13,477 nt of DNA from contig DOYO01000098.1 in the NCBI GenBank assembly GCA_003518475.1, forward strand, positions 5,256 through 18,732. The letters run 5' to 3'. A model generated the notes under the pieces. That model was given only the letters and a program-made list of their open reading frames with translations, was not told the origin of the DNA and ran no database searches. The stretch comes from Acholeplasmataceae bacterium. Its GTDB lineage: Bacteria; Bacillota_I; Bacilli_A; Acholeplasmatales; Acholeplasmataceae. This document shows positions 6,832 to 13,477 of this stretch, piece after piece (the first letter of the stretch is position 1; each line of letters opens with the position of its first letter). A program made the translations under genes and the position numbers.

Positions 6832-9800
6832 ATGAAAAAACTACTTTTGTTAATCTTTACTGCATTATCCATATTTACCTTGTTTTCCTGTCAGGAAGCT
6901 GAAGAGCCTATTGATTTATTTTCAGAAACATTGATTCAATTTTCTGGTGAAGATACCATGAGCCATGTTACAGATGACTTCACTGTCATCTTGGAATCAT
7001 CCATACTTTTGGATACTGAGATTCTATGGTCAAGTAATCTTCATTCCGTGATTATTTTTGATGGAAACCAAGGGCTTGTGACTAGACCTGATGAAGATAC
7101 AGAGGTTGTGATTACAGCATCTGCAATTGTTGATTATAAGCAGTATACAACCAGTTTCACTTTAACTGTAATTGCTGAGGAAATGATTCAAGAAAACTTC
7201 TATGTATCGTTTAATTCAAACGGTGGAAATTACACACCGAGTGCTTTACTTGCTGGAGTAACAGGATTGATTGCTGAGCCTGCTGAACCAACAAAAGAAG
7301 GATATACATTTGATGGTTGGTATCAAAATAGCGCATTATCAATCATTTGGAACTTCTCTACTGACCAGGTCACATCATCCATGACGCTTTATGCGAAATG
7401 GGTCTTGATTGTCATTGATGATTTGGAGTTCACAGTCACTTATCAATCCAATGGCGGAGATTACACCCCTGAGGATCAGGTTGTCATTGAAAATGGTTTC
7501 GCTAATCAACCTGTTGACCCAACCCAAGAAAACTATATATTCTCAGGATGGTATCTTGACCAAACACTGACATCCTTATTTGATTTTGAACTGCTTCCAA
7601 TCACAGAAGACATCACACTGTATGCAAAATGGGTTGAAGTCATTGAAGGTGGTGGAGAAGTTGAAGAAGGGATTGTTTATGTAGAAACCTTTACAACACT
7701 TACTGCTAGCTCATCAAGCTATACTGCATTTTCTTATACCGGAATCAATCAGATACTTTGGAATGCCGCTGGTGCCAGAGGAGATCAACCACTTGATGGA
7801 AAAGCGATACTCCTTGCTGGCAAAATGGATAACTCAAAGCTTTCAGCAACGATTGATGGAGGAATTGAAAATCTAACTTTTGATGTCCTTAGGGGATTTA
7901 CCAATATCAATGAAAGAAAAGTAGAAGTTCTGATTAATAGTGTTTCTTATGGAATATTCAATATTGATCCTGAATCAGCAGTCAAGCAGACGTTCACCAT
8001 TCCTGATATTGATATCACTGGAGAATTTTTACTAGAGTTTGTTCATACGACAGGTGTTGAGGCGAGAGCGCAAATATTACTTGATAACATCACATGGACA
8101 TCCTATAGCGGAGTTTCTGTTCCAGTTGATTTACAAAAGATTACTGAAGATCATGCATCCTTATTGATTAAGACTTCTTTCCTTGAAAGTGAATCAATCG
8201 TTCTCCCTTCATCCGGAGCATATCAAAGTACAATCACATGGACTTATCAAAATACAAGCAATATCAACAACTCCCTTATCAATTTAGTCACCAAAGCAGT
8301 CACTGTACCTGCATCGGGACAAGTATCCGTATCTTTGACAGCAACCCTGTCTTTAGGAACCTATACCTTGACAAAGGAGTTCACCGTCTTGATTGGAGAG
8401 GGTGAGCCGCTCACATTATCCCAAGCACGCATCCAACCGAACAACTCCATCATCAAAACAACCGGAGTGATTACATCCTTCTATGAAACTACAACCGGTA
8501 TTTATTTCTTTATTCAAGACAATCAAGCCGGCATAATGGTTTTTTCACCTAAATCTTATTTACCTCAAATCGCAGTCGGCAATGAAATCATCATCAGAGG
8601 AACGAAGACAAGCAATCAGGGACAAATTCTGCTCACTTCAATCACAATGCTTGATGTCACAGGAACAGAAGTCATTACCATTGACCAGGTTTCTGATCCG
8701 CTCGATCTTGATCTTTATGAAAGCCAGTTGATTGAAATTTCCGGACTGCTGATGGAAAACTATTCAGCAGGAACCACATCATTTTCATTGATGAATCTGA
8801 ACGGGTTGATTGAATTACAAATTCCATCGGATTTATCTTCATCGGTTATTTTGGCTATTCAAAACAAACTTGCAGGTCAAACCGCAGGACTGAATGTCAC
8901 CATCACTGCCAACGTTTTCAGAATCAACAGCGCATACAAACTATTTTTAATTGGTGTGGAATCTGTTGAAGTCAGTACATCTCTTGAAGCATCCTTAATT
9001 GAAACAATCCTGCTTTCTCATTTGAATTTCAATCTACCAACCGAAGTCACATCTAACCTGGATTTAGTTGATTCAAATGATGTATTCTTCGATGGTATCA
9101 TTATTTGGACCAGCAGCAATCCATCAGCTATTTCAGGATCAGGAATTGTCACACAGACAGATGCACCAGTCAGTGTCAGAATGTCCTATCAAATCCAGAT
9201 TTCCAATGACATCATTATTACTGGATACTTTGATGTTGTAGTTCCTGCACGTTCAAGCTATAGCGGATATTACGCTTCATTAAGCGGTTTAACAGGAACA
9301 GCCCTTAAGGCGGAACTCACTAGAATCATTACTGCAGGCATGAAAACAATCGGTTATTCAAGCACGAGCTATGTGCTGGATGAAACAGATGCGGATCCCA
9401 GCAGACCAGGAAATATCTTACTCATTTATAACAGAGCGTCCGTATCAGGCGTATGGGATGGAGCGAACACTTGGAATAAAGAACACGTGTGGCCGCAATC
9501 CAAGCTAGGTACAGCTTCTGTTTCTGATATCAACAACCTAAGACCATCGAATCCCAGCATCAACAGCAATAGAGGCAATCTGCCTTTCGTTCAAGGCACT
9601 GGCACATATGGAGCAAGAACCGGCGGATGGTTCCCTGGAGAAGCTGACAAGGGCGATGTAGCGAGAATAATTTTCTACATGAACACCAGATGGGGATTGG
9701 CGATCAGCACAAGCGTCATCGGCAGTCTTGAAATGTTCAAGCAATGGCATGAACAAGATCCTGTTGATGCATTTGAAATGAATCGTAATCAACAGATTTA

Positions 9801-9990
9801 TATCAATCAAAATAATAGAAATCCATATATTGATCATCCTGAATTGGTTGAAGAAGTTTATGGACCGGTCGTATTATCCTATGAAAACAGTTCAGATTAC
9901 TTTGAATTGAACACAGGATTTGTTACAGAAATCATCATGATTCCTACTGAAGTTATTCTTTCAACGATTCAAAGAAAAGAATGGTTTTAA
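6832..9990 (+). CDS. Multidomain lipoprotein ending in an endonuclease I domain
   Basis: 1052 residues from the ATG at 6832, which is 8 bases after AAAAGGA. Lipobox LFSC gives Cys20. Domain order: Ig-like degenerate domain (~30-115); two InlB/Listeria-Bacteroides repeats (124-190, 200-267); an unnamed beta-rich domain (~285-425); a second Ig-like domain (~430-525); an OB-fold region like that of YhcR-type nucleases (~526-713); a third Ig-like domain (~714-805); and an endonuclease I domain (~807-1011). The nuclease keeps NKEHVWPQS (His885), NNLRPSNPSINSNRGN (904-916 region), KGDVAR (940-945), and DPVDAFEMNRN to NNRNPYIDHPE (to 1004), so it looks catalytically intact. Family knowledge: a Mg-dependent non-specific DNase/RNase. 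Here it would be surface-anchored, suited to digesting extracellular DNA for nucleotides or phosphate. A 41-residue tail of unknown role follows. Confidence 0.93.
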   Translation: MKKLLLLIFTALSIFTLFSCQEAEEPIDLFSETLIQFSGEDTMSHVTDDFTVILESSILLDTEILWSSNLHSVIIFDGNQGLVTRPDEDTEVVITASAIVDYKQYTTSFTLTVIAEEMIQENFYVSFNSNGGNYTPSALLAGVTGLIAEPAEPTKEGYTFDGWYQNSALSIIWNFSTDQVTSSMTLYAKWVLIVIDDLEFTVTYQSNGGDYTPEDQVVIENGFANQPVDPTQENYIFSGWYLDQTLTSLFDFELLPITEDITLYAKWVEVIEGGGEVEEGIVYVETFTTLTASSSSYTAFSYTGINQILWNAAGARGDQPLDGKAILLAGKMDNSKLSATIDGGIENLTFDVLRGFTNINERKVEVLINSVSYGIFNIDPESAVKQTFTIPDIDITGEFLLEFVHTTGVEARAQILLDNITWTSYSGVSVPVDLQKITEDHASLLIKTSFLESESIVLPSSGAYQSTITWTYQNTSNINNSLINLVTKAVTVPASGQVSVSLTATLSLGTYTLTKEFTVLIGEGEPLTLSQARIQPNNSIIKTTGVITSFYETTTGIYFFIQDNQAGIMVFSPKSYLPQIAVGNEIIIRGTKTSNQGQILLTSITMLDVTGTEVITIDQVSDPLDLDLYESQLIEISGLLMENYSAGTTSFSLMNLNGLIELQIPSDLSSSVILAIQNKLAGQTAGLNVTITANVFRINSAYKLFLIGVESVEVSTSLEASLIETILLSHLNFNLPTEVTSNLDLVDSNDVFFDGIIIWTSSNPSAISGSGIVTQTDAPVSVRMSYQIQISNDIIITGYFDVVVPARSSYSGYYASLSGLTGTALKAELTRIITAGMKTIGYSSTSYVLDETDADPSRPGNILLIYNRASVSGVWDGANTWNKEHVWPQSKLGTASVSDINNLRPSNPSINSNRGNLPFVQGTGTYGARTGGWFPGEADKGDVARIIFYMNTRWGLAISTSVIGSLEMFKQWHEQDPVDAFEMNRNQQIYINQNNRNPYIDHPELVEEVYGPVVLSYENSSDYFELNTGFVTEIIMIPTEVILSTIQRKEWF
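7201..7632 (+). repeat. Two tandem InlB/Listeria-Bacteroides protein repeats
   Basis: Two units of 67-68 residues within the nuclease lipoprotein. Each opens with an aromatic strand and SNGG (residues 129-132 and 206-209), has a central GWY (162-164 and its equivalent) and closes with LYAKWV. The second diverges clearly from the first at DNA level, so this is an old duplication. In other secreted proteins such units act as beta-grasp spacers or adhesion modules. Confidence 0.85.
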
Positions 9991-10015
9991 TCGTTTTTCA
10001 ATATAAATAACATAC

Positions 10016-10054
10016 AAAAAAATGGTTCTGCATCGAGCGGAACCATTTTTATTT
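10016..10054. terminator. Strong bidirectional terminator between convergent genes
   Basis: A 14-bp stem with one wobble pair (10018-10031 with 10037-10050, core ATGGTTCTGC/GCGGAACCAT) has an ATCGA loop. T-runs follow in both directions because the outer stem is A/T. It separates the nuclease gene from the converging operon of regulator, kinase and small lipoprotein and can serve both. Confidence 0.88.
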
Positions 10055-10081
10055 ATATTTGTTTAGGACCAAATTCACTTC

Positions 10082-10783
10082 TTAACCATTGGCTAAATCC
10101 AAGATGATTTGGTGAGCAATTTCGAGTTGTATTCTCACTTCAGCAGTAGGAATGTAACCCATATTTTCAAATTCAACTATCAATTCTTCAAAGGTAAGAA
10201 GCGTGATCTGAACGGAAGGATTGAATTCAACAAGCTCGCTATAGTAATCTTGCAAGTAGTCTAAACCATGAATATCATCTTCATTTAAGTCGATGGATAA
10301 TCTACTCTCAATATAATTGATTTTTGATAGATAGTATACCCCATCTATTTCCGCTTTTATATCCTCTACAAGGGATTGCAGCATATTGAAGAGGACAATA
10401 TCATTTAAAGTAAGTTGGATGGAATAGATGTCTAGTGAGGATCTGAATTCAAGTGAAGAATAAGCCAATATTGTGCTGAATGTTGCATTGGATGATTCTG
10501 ATAACTGGTCAAGTATGGAGAACAAATCTTCGTAACCCTCAAATTCAGCTACAGTGAGCGCTTCACCCGTGACTTTCTCATGCAAAATGACAAAATCATC
10601 AAAAGGATTTCCAACATGATTCAAAATATCATATTGTGAAATCTTTGTGAATGTCATGCTGTCCCAATCATAGATTAAAGAACCATAGATACTAGCTTCT
10701 TGCGGGACATTTTCTTCCATCGCACATCCGATGAAAAGAAACATCATCAATAACATGCTCAGTAACAAGCTTAACTTTTTCAT
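10082..10783 (-). CDS. Small lipoprotein of unknown function
   Basis: 233 residues. The start is secure: AAGGAGGTG, a near-perfect ribosome site, sits four bases before the ATG. A 19-residue hydrophobic signal ends in FIGC, so Cys20 should be lipidated and the protein exported. I do not recognise the mature part. It is acidic, mostly predicted helical, and shows no catalytic motif, metal-binding cluster or membrane segment after the signal. The gene follows the histidine kinase gene on the same strand after 55 bases and precedes a terminator, so it is the last gene of the two-component operon. The gap also holds a pair of regulator-type direct repeats and a -10-like box, suggesting an extra promoter controlled by the adjacent regulator. 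An accessory or feedback role in sensing is plausible but not shown. Confidence 0.82.
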   Translation of the reverse strand: MKKLSLLLSMLLMMFLFIGCAMEENVPQEASIYGSLIYDWDSMTFTKISQYDILNHVGNPFDDFVILHEKVTGEALTVAEFEGYEDLFSILDQLSESSNATFSTILAYSSLEFRSSLDIYSIQLTLNDIVLFNMLQSLVEDIKAEIDGVYYLSKINYIESRLSIDLNEDDIHGLDYLQDYYSELVEFNPSVQITLLTFEELIVEFENMGYIPTAEVRIQLEIAHQIILDLANG

Positions 10784-10803
10784 TTTGCACCTCCTTCACT
10801 GTT

Positions 10804-10836
10804 ATCTTATCAATTACTTTTGACAAAGTCGTGACA
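10804..10836 (-). promoter_or_regulatory. Pho-box-like direct repeats and -10 upstream of the small lipoprotein
   Basis: Read on the minus strand: TGTCAC (10836-10831), five bases, TGTCAA (10825-10820), exactly ten bases, then TAAGAT (10809-10804). The 11-bp period and the 10-bp gap to the -10 copy the arrangement found upstream of the vWA gene at 13030-13084. The repeats overlap the stop region of the kinase gene only marginally. Predicted transcription starts near 10797, directly before the ribosome site. Confidence 0.55.
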
Positions 10837-10838
10837 GA

Positions 10839-12251
10839 TTATTTTTTTATTTTGATTTGTACTTTTGCGACAACCTCACCGTTGTCATTAAATATCTTAT
10901 AAGGGTATCCGTAGAGCTCGCAAATCTGCTTAACAATGAATAATCCCAAACCTGAGCCCGATTTTTTACTTTCATTTGGATTCACTCTGTAGAATGAATC
11001 AAATAATTTATCCAAAGCTTTTTCAGGTATTTCACCCTTATTTCTAACGGTATAAACAAACTCATCACCAACAATAGTACCTTCAATGCCAACATGTCTA
11101 TCTGCACTATATAGAATCGCATTCTTAATCAAATTCGTTGATAGGATTAACAACAATTCACCATTCATCAGCACTTCAGTATAAACTATTTTTTTACTGA
11201 TTTTAATCATGTTCTGCTTTGCCAGTTCTTCCAAAGAACCGAAATTAGCATCTATCACAGATGTATCTGACCAATCACCTGTTTTCATTTTGTCTTCAAG
11301 CTTTAGTGAATAGGTTAGATCCTGCGTGATGTTTTCAATGGTTTGAATTTGATTCAATAACTCTTTTAAATATTTTTCTTTATCCTTATATCTGCCCACA
11401 CCGTCAATCATGCCCTCAATCATTCCCTTCATGACTGCAAGCGGTGTTTTTATCTCATGATTGATGGTCATGATCAAGTGTTTCTTTTTTTCTTCCTGTT
11501 CCTTTTCAAAATCGATATCATTGGTTAATTTTTGATTGGCCTCATTCAGTTCAGCGTAGGTTTTCTTCAAATTGAATGTCATCTCATTCAGCGAGCTGAC
11601 AAGATCTCTGAATTCATCTCTACGCTTTATGGAAAGTTTTCCCGCAAATTTCAATTGAGATATATCTTTCGCGTACAAGCTAATCTTTTTTATAGGTCTT
11701 GATATATTGATAGAGATGATAATGGAAAGCAGAGTGATGGCAATCATCATGAAGATGGATTGGGTGATGTTGATGTTGTTCAACACGCGGTCTACATTTT
11801 GTAAAGATTGGATCCGTGTGGAGATGATCAAGTAATCGCCCAGTTCAAACTGATAGATGTAATTGATATAGTAAATATCTTCCACCAACTGAACGAAATA
11901 AGTGAGATTTCCATCCTTTATAGAATCGGGGCTGTCATAAATGCTGATGACGAAATCTAAAACCTCAGAATTGTCTAAGAAATCGGGTCCGATTTCTTCA
12001 GCGATTACATTATTATTGAATCTGACAAAGGAAGTTTCACTGGACAAGTCTTGCAAATCAGTATTCTCAAGCGCTGAACCGTTCTCTATGAAAGTTACTG
12101 AGGAAAGAATCGATGACTTGACGTTCTTGATGTTTTCTTCGATGTACATTGGAGAAAACCTTTGATATGAAATATACATGCTTAAGAGAAAGACAAGCGA
12201 AAAAGAGATCAGCAAAATGAAAAAAGTTTTGATGAATATGCTGATTTTCAT
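10839..12251 (-). CDS. Sensor histidine kinase of a two-component system
   Basis: 470 residues. Transmembrane helices (~7-28 and ~164-184) flank an extracellular region of about 135 residues with no recognisable sensor fold. HAMP (~183-235) and a charged coiled coil (~225-257) follow. The H-box reads TINHEIKTPLAV with phospho-acceptor His265. The N-box is NLIKNA (373-378). The G1 position reads RNKGEIP, with Asn in place of the usual Asp, as in several Gram-positive kinases such as VanS-type. The F-box is KLFDSFYRV (415-423) and G2 is GSGLGLFIV (432-440). All catalytic boxes are present, so it should autophosphorylate and act on the regulator encoded 30 bases upstream. Its ribosome site is strong (AAGGAGG upstream of the ATG). 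The signal sensed is unknown. Confidence 0.93.
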   Translation of the reverse strand: MKISIFIKTFFILLISFSLVFLLSMYISYQRFSPMYIEENIKNVKSSILSSVTFIENGSALENTDLQDLSSETSFVRFNNNVIAEEIGPDFLDNSEVLDFVISIYDSPDSIKDGNLTYFVQLVEDIYYINYIYQFELGDYLIISTRIQSLQNVDRVLNNINITQSIFMMIAITLLSIIISINISRPIKKISLYAKDISQLKFAGKLSIKRRDEFRDLVSSLNEMTFNLKKTYAELNEANQKLTNDIDFEKEQEEKKKHLIMTINHEIKTPLAVMKGMIEGMIDGVGRYKDKEKYLKELLNQIQTIENITQDLTYSLKLEDKMKTGDWSDTSVIDANFGSLEELAKQNMIKISKKIVYTEVLMNGELLLILSTNLIKNAILYSADRHVGIEGTIVGDEFVYTVRNKGEIPEKALDKLFDSFYRVNPNESKKSGSGLGLFIVKQICELYGYPYKIFNDNGEVVAKVQIKIKK

Positions 12252-12281
12252 ATTGCCCTCCCTCCTTAATCTTGCTATATA

Positions 12282-12950
12282 TTATTTTTCGAATTTATAT
12301 CCTGATTTATAGACTGTCCTGACATAACTGGAAGCTGAACCTAACTTTTGTCTCAACCGTTTGATATGCGTATCGACTGTGCGTTCATAACCAAAATAGT
12401 CAAACCCCCAGACAAGGTTTAGTAAATCTTCCCTGGTGTACATTCTGCCGATATTATTGATAAAAAGGGTGAACAATTCCCACTCTTTCTTATTCAGTTC
12501 AACTATTTGCTGATCGACCGTGATTTTATATTTCGTCAAGTTATATTCAATCACTCCATATTTCAACATTTCTTCTGGAGTCGTATGTTCATATCTCGCC
12601 AAAACCGCTTCAATCTTTTTAATAACCAACTTAGGGCTATAAGGCTTGGTCACATACTCATCAATTCCCAAGTTATATCCCTTAATCTGGTTTTCTTCAT
12701 CATTTAACGCAGAAAGCATAATGATTGGGACACTCGATGATTCTCTAATCTTCTTGCATACTTCAAAGCCGCCCATATGGGGCAGCATGACATCCAGAAG
12801 AATCAGATCATAAACCTCGACACTCACACGGTTCAATGCTGATAATCCATCATAGACCTGATGAATCACTGCATCGGGATATGCATCCTTCACATAGTCA
12901 TGCAATAAATCATTTAAATGCTTTTCATCCTCGACGATTAATATATTCAC
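12282..12950 (-). CDS. OmpR/PhoB-family response regulator
   Basis: 222 residues from a GTG start at 12950. This start is preferred over the upstream ATG at 12992 because AAAGGGG lies nine bases before it and the protein then begins MNILIVEDE, the normal receiver N-terminus. Receiver landmarks are the acidic pair Glu7/Asp8, phospho-acceptor Asp53 (LILLDVMLP), Ser80 (IMLSA), the switch Tyr99 and Lys102 (YVTKPYS). The C-terminal winged helix (~130-222) shows WELFTLFINN, YTREDLLNLVWG, and the recognition-helix segment RTVDTHIKRLRQKLG, closing with YKSGYKFEK. It is the first gene of an operon with its cognate kinase. Regulators of this class bind direct repeats with an 11-bp period. Two such sites occur next to its own operon and are its likely targets. 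Its own promoter is not clear; weak candidates lie between 12970 and 13015. Confidence 0.94.
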   Translation of the reverse strand: MNILIVEDEKHLNDLLHDYVKDAYPDAVIHQVYDGLSALNRVSVEVYDLILLDVMLPHMGGFEVCKKIRESSSVPIIMLSALNDEENQIKGYNLGIDEYVTKPYSPKLVIKKIEAVLARYEHTTPEEMLKYGVIEYNLTKYKITVDQQIVELNKKEWELFTLFINNIGRMYTREDLLNLVWGFDYFGYERTVDTHIKRLRQKLGSASSYVRTVYKSGYKFEK

Positions 12951-13029
12951 AATACCGCGCCCCTTTGATTTCTTTCTTTTAGAATAACACAAAACGTGTA
13001 GAATCAGACCAAGTATTTCACATAAAAAT

Positions 13030-13084
13030 TGTCACAACTATGTCACAGAGACGTCAAATGTTTGACACAAGTTATCGGTATACT
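13030..13084 (+). promoter_or_regulatory. Four-unit Pho-box-like operator and -10 of the vWA lipoprotein gene
   Basis: Direct repeats start at 13030 (TGTCAC), 13041 (TGTCAC), 13052 (CGTCAA) and 13063 (TGACAC), an exact 11-bp period. Ten bases later is TATACT (13079-13084). The TTGACA at 13062-13067 is only 11 bases from this -10, too close to act as a -35, so the promoter appears to lack one and to depend on an activator. Transcription would start near 13091, ahead of the AGAGAGAGGG ribosome site at 13101-13110. Confidence 0.7.
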
Positions 13085-13117
13085 GAAGGTGAAATAAAAA
13101 AGAGAGAGGGAAAAATG

Positions 13118-13477
13118 ATGAAAAAAATGTTATTTGTCTTGGTAGTATTGGGATTGTTCGCACTGACTGCTTGTTCAGAATATGGATATTATGAAGATAT
13201 ACAAATGGAACCAGATATGGAATACGTAAAAACAGAAGGTGAGACTTATGCAGAGATCATCGAGAATCCATTCATCAACACATCAGATATGCCGGTATCC
13301 ACATTTTCAACAGATGTCGATACAGCATCCTATTCCAATGTCAGAAGAATGTTGAATGATGGATATTTACCACAAGCGAACGCAGTGAGAATTGAAGAAA
13401 TGATTAACTACTTCAATTATGATATTGCTGGACCTAGTGAAGGAGAAGTCATTAAGATCAGTACCGAACTCAGTCAA
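13118..13477 (+). CDS. YfbK-type von Willebrand factor A lipoprotein, N-terminal part
   Basis: The gene runs off the right edge; 120 residues are visible. Of two adjacent ATGs (13115 and 13118) the second has the better spacing, seven bases, to the GAGAGGG ribosome site. The signal peptide ends in a canonical lipobox LTAC (Cys19). After a short acidic linker come landmarks of the N-terminal domain of YfbK-like vWA proteins: a YAEIIENPF segment, then PVSTFSTDVDTASYSNVRR, then the LPQANAVRIEEMINYF segment. The metal-ion-dependent adhesion site of the vWA domain would lie beyond the window. The biochemical role of this family is not well established. The gene is divergent from the response regulator operon, and its promoter carries regulator-type repeats, so control by that two-component system is likely. 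Confidence 0.92.
   Translation, partial: MKKMLFVLVVLGLFALTACSEYGYYEDIQMEPDMEYVKTEGETYAEIIENPFINTSDMPVSTFSTDVDTASYSNVRRMLNDGYLPQANAVRIEEMINYFNYDIAGPSEGEVIKISTELSQ

Noticed and set aside
6813..6902. Short upstream reading frame (ATG at 6813, about 29 codons) overlapping the nuclease start in another frame
   Set aside because: Its ribosome site is weakly spaced, its peptide is featureless, and the ATG at 6832 has a much better context and a clear signal peptide.
9538..9837. 99-codon open frame on the minus strand inside the nuclease gene
   Set aside because: It is antisense to the conserved endonuclease I motifs, has no ribosome site and has no recognisable protein pattern.
9963..9995. AACGATT/AATCGTT inverted repeat spanning the nuclease stop as an additional terminator
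   Set aside because: The stem is seven A/T-rich pairs with a 19-base loop, and a much stronger terminator follows at 10016-10054.
11026..11043. Asn in place of Asp in the G1 box of the kinase as a sign of inactivity
   Set aside because: Active Gram-positive kinases of the VanS type carry similar N-x-G sequences, and all other catalytic boxes are intact.
13062..13084. TTGACA at 13062-13067 as a normal -35 for the vWA gene
   Set aside because: It is only 11 bases from TATACT, far from the required 16-18, and is better explained as part of the fourth 11-bp repeat.
1..13477. CRISPR arrays, tRNA or rRNA genes, insertion sequences, attachment sites
   Set aside because: No regularly spaced DNA repeats of CRISPR size, no tRNA-like cloverleaf, no transposase or integrase motif was seen on reading both strands.

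Overview
The window looks like chromosomal DNA from a low-GC relative of the Firmicutes, most plausibly a free-living Mollicutes-type lineage (Acholeplasmatales or Izemoplasmatales-like). The sequence is AT-rich. Reading frames close with TAA or TAG, and no long frame needs UGA read as Trp, so it is not Mycoplasma-type code. Four proteins carry short lipoprotein signal peptides with the cysteine near residue 20. Secreted proteins are built from InlB/Listeria-Bacteroides repeats and degenerate bacterial Ig domains. This placement is inference; no rRNA or other marker gene is present.

Left part (1-2100): the 3' end of an IscS/NifS-type cysteine desulfurase converges on a DJ-1/PfpI-family protein, and a bidirectional terminator overlaps the end of the latter gene. 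Next to it, on the minus strand, is a two-domain GNAT acetyltransferase.

Middle (2100-10060): three plus-strand genes, each with its own promoter and terminator. They are a GH18 chitinase-like lipoprotein, a membrane protein with two PAS-like domains, a degenerate GGDEF and an apparently intact EAL (c-di-GMP phosphodiesterase), and a 1052-residue lipoprotein ending in an intact endonuclease I domain. The chitinase and nuclease suggest a surface-anchored scavenging life on chitin-like glycans and extracellular DNA. The EAL protein appears to be translated from a leaderless or nearly leaderless mRNA.

Right part (10060-13477): a minus-strand operon runs from an OmpR/PhoB-type response regulator to a sensor histidine kinase to a small lipoprotein of unknown function. 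Divergent from it starts a YfbK-type von Willebrand factor A lipoprotein, cut off by the window end. The most interesting signal is here. Upstream of the vWA gene, and again in the gap between the kinase and the small lipoprotein, are TGTCAC-like direct repeats with an exact 11-bp period, ending exactly 10 bp before a -10 box. This matches Pho-box-type activation by a PhoB-family regulator. It predicts that the local two-component system directly drives both lipoprotein genes, one of them from inside its own operon.
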